This document shows positions 8,901 to 9,375 of a stretch of 9,375 nucleotides of DNA, piece after piece. The stretch is from the NCBI GenBank assembly GCA_037144255.1, contig JBAWXE010000105.1, positions 1 to 9,375 of the forward strand, given 5' to 3'. How positions within the stretch are numbered: the first letter of the stretch is position 1; every line of letters begins with the position of its first letter. The notes below the pieces were generated by a model. The model was not told the DNA's origin, ran no database searches, and saw only the letters and a list, made by a program, of their open reading frames with translations. A program made the position numbers and the translations under genes. Origin of the DNA: JBAWXE01 sp037144255. GTDB taxonomy: Bacteria > Bacteroidota > Bacteroidia > Chitinophagales > Chitinophagaceae.

Positions 8901-9375
8901 GGTACGCAGGCAACTTTTTCAGCATTATCAAATATTTCAGGTGGTGTATATCAGTGGAAGGTTAATGGCTCTAATGTAGGAACCAACAATAATACTTACA
9001 CCTATACACCCTCCAATAGTGATGTTGTAACATGTGTTGTAACTGCTCCATCAGGCACATGTTATACACCCGCAACGATAACTAGTAATAGCATCAACTT
9101 GTCCGTCAATACGTTAATAACTCCAAGCATATCCATCGCTACACCCAACACTACTATATGTAACGGCAATTCTGCAACATTTACAGCTACTACGAATGTA
9201 GTGGGAGGCACCTATCAATGGCAAGTAAACGGCGGAAATCAGGGCACCAACAGTAGTACTTTCGCATACACACCTGCAAATAGTGATCTGGTTACTTGTA
9301 CAATTAATACACCTAGCGGTAGCACTTGCTATTCAACAAATAGCCTTTTAAGCAATATCATTACGATGTCTGCTA
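5937..9375 (+). CDS. Large secreted NHL-repeat (beta-propeller) and Ig-like-repeat surface protein, N-terminal part (runs off right edge)
   Basis: The frame from ATG 5937 has no stop to the window end (1146 complete codons). Residues 1-26 are a signal peptide: basic start MNNRYFIK, hydrophobic core, cleavage near TNAQ. Residues 27-701 hold twelve NHL-type repeats with consensus GVxxD..GNLYIAD..NNRIR followed by STIAG and a GYxGDNGxA loop, mostly 56 residues each. Residues 705-1146 hold five Ig-like domains of 87-92 residues with conserved TxCxG, YQWQVNG, GTNSSTY and VTCT elements. Such proteins are exported to the surface or medium; propellers and Ig arrays usually mediate binding or act as stalks. 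In this phylum they often carry a C-terminal type IX secretion signal, which would lie beyond the window and cannot be checked. No enzymatic motif is seen. The ligand is unknown. The gene seems to stand alone, 193 nt after the transporter. Confidence 0.92.
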   Translation, partial: MNNRYFIKFIFLITINISNIFITNAQVIKTVAGGNGAVGIMVPHNIAVNVTGSLYVAEPINSRIRMINTSGIVTSIAGTSNLSTQLLGCTIAGQYGFSGDNGAATAALLNKPAGVAVDTFGNVYISDALNNRIRKINSAGIISTIAGNGTAGYNGDNIAATTAQLNNPSGIFVDSIGVLYIADNGNNRVRMVSLTGVITTIAGNGTAGYNGDNISPSTAELNGPTNVFKNQNGVYITDRNNNRIRLVGNGNIITTVAGNGTTGYTGDNGPALSATLNSPAGITIDASNNLYIADYGNNCIRKVTFSGTITTIAGNGTQGNSGDGGQATLATLNSPIDVCINSNGNLYIADSGNFIIRTINTSGIINTYTGAYTDYKNGDNGPAIAANACAISNVVTDAAGNLYFSEPEHNIIRIVSNSGIITTIAGTGTTGYTGDNGIATQATLNLPEGLDIDQAGNLYIADKKNNCIRQVNSSGIISTIAGTGTSGYSGDNGPATSARLYYPTGVTIDQLGNIYIADNGNHAIRMVNTSTGNISTIAGDGTGIQGFSGDNGPATSAKLSSPYKVAISSTTNNIYISDRKNNRIRKMTLGGNISTIAGTGTPSYNGDGISATLANLNNPVGISIDASDNIYIADSGNHRIRRFKDGGTIATIAGTGIAGYNGDGIPANNAQLNTPNDVSSNTSGVLYISDMMNGRARSICTNSNIIPSVSISAIPGTTICSGSSVTFSAVAINGGNSPSFQWKKNNINVGTNSNTYTSSSIANNDIITCTLSSNDPCTSPSTVTSNSITMTVNASGITSISISSPTNTTCSGTSITFTATTNLSGASYQWQVNGVNQGTNSSTYSYIPVNGDQIACTVSAPTGSCYTPTILTSNIITMAVNTTITTSISISTPNTTVCIGNTPTFTAVTNVTGGTYQWQVNGGNQGTNSSTFTYAPANGDLVTCTINTPSGSTCYSTNSLLSNTITMSAIANTIATLSISTPTNTICAGTQATFSALSNISGGVYQWKVNGSNVGTNNNTYTYTPSNSDVVTCVVTAPSGTCYTPATITSNSINLSVNTLITPSISIATPNTTICNGNSATFTATTNVVGGTYQWQVNGGNQGTNSSTFAYTPANSDLVTCTINTPSGSTCYSTNSLLSNIITMSA
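6015..8042 (+). repeat. Twelve tandem NHL-type repeats, about 168 bp each
   Basis: By residue of the encoding protein the repeats are 27-78, 79-147, 148-203, 204-258, 259-314, 315-370, 371-426, 427-482, 483-539, 540-598, 599-654 and 655 to about 701. Eight of the twelve are exactly 56 residues by these boundaries. The N-terminal VIKTVAG looks like an isolated fourth strand that could close a propeller in velcro fashion, as the last repeat lacks a clear one. The sixth/seventh junction is the most degenerate: NTYTG replaces STIAG, and the LNxP element is missing. This fits two six-bladed propellers, though the blade grouping is inference. Confidence 0.85.
8049..9375 (+). repeat. Tandem Ig-like domain repeats (five visible, array continues off the edge)
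   Basis: Domains start at 8049, 8325, 8586, 8856 and 9117, with lengths of 92, 87, 90 and 87 residues and a fifth cut by the edge. Each carries three conserved cysteines, for example C810, C856 and C865 in the second domain, and a central Trp (W830 there). Domains 2 and 4 are one subtype (SAPTGSCYTP or TAPSGTCYTP), and 3 and 5 another (NTPSGSTCYSTNSLLSN). The array is therefore built of a two-domain unit of 531 bp. Confidence 0.85.

Noticed and set aside
3863..9375. Functional link between the metal transporter and the adjacent NHL/Ig protein.
   Set aside because: The genes are 193 nt apart with a possible hairpin between them, and nothing in the NHL/Ig protein indicates metal uptake; co-orientation alone is not enough.

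Overview
The window reads as AT-rich chromosomal DNA from a member of the Bacteroidota. The support is indirect but consistent: two intergenic sites match the Bacteroidota promoter pattern (TTG, about 20 nt, then TAnnTTTG), the exported proteins have Bacteroidota-style signal peptides ending in AQ or GQ, an Nramp transporter is fused to a universal stress protein domain, and a very long secreted NHL-repeat plus Ig-like-repeat protein is present. Chitinophagaceae-like is a guess. No rRNA, tRNA, CRISPR array, transposase or phage gene was seen.

Layout. Positions 1-1419 (minus) hold the N-terminal 473 codons of an exported M16 zinc metallopeptidase that runs off the left edge. Positions 1530-3713 (minus) hold a probable two-gene operon: a BamA/TamA-like outer-membrane beta-barrel protein with a POTRA-like domain, then, 12 nt downstream, a 96-residue GNAT-like protein of the NATD1/YidJ type. 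A divergent intergenic region (3714-3862) separates this operon from a plus-strand gene (3863-5743) for an Nramp (MntH-like) divalent-metal transporter with a C-terminal UspA domain. After a 193-nt gap, a plus-strand gene starts at 5937 and stays open to the right edge (1146 codons visible). It encodes a signal peptide, twelve NHL-type repeats and at least five Ig-like domains.

How the parts relate. The OMP and GNAT genes are probably co-transcribed, but their functions are not obviously linked. The M16 peptidase, the barrel protein and the NHL/Ig protein all act at or beyond the cell envelope. The transporter has its own promoter, whose -7 element lies inside a perfect 7-bp-arm palindrome. 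That arrangement suggests repression, plausibly by a DtxR/MntR-type metalloregulator.

I see no clearly undescribed multi-gene system. The points most worth a second look are the operator-like palindrome in the Nramp-Usp promoter, the Nramp-Usp fusion itself, a two-domain (531-bp) higher-order repeat in the Ig array with near-identical copies, and the missing ATG start of the barrel protein.
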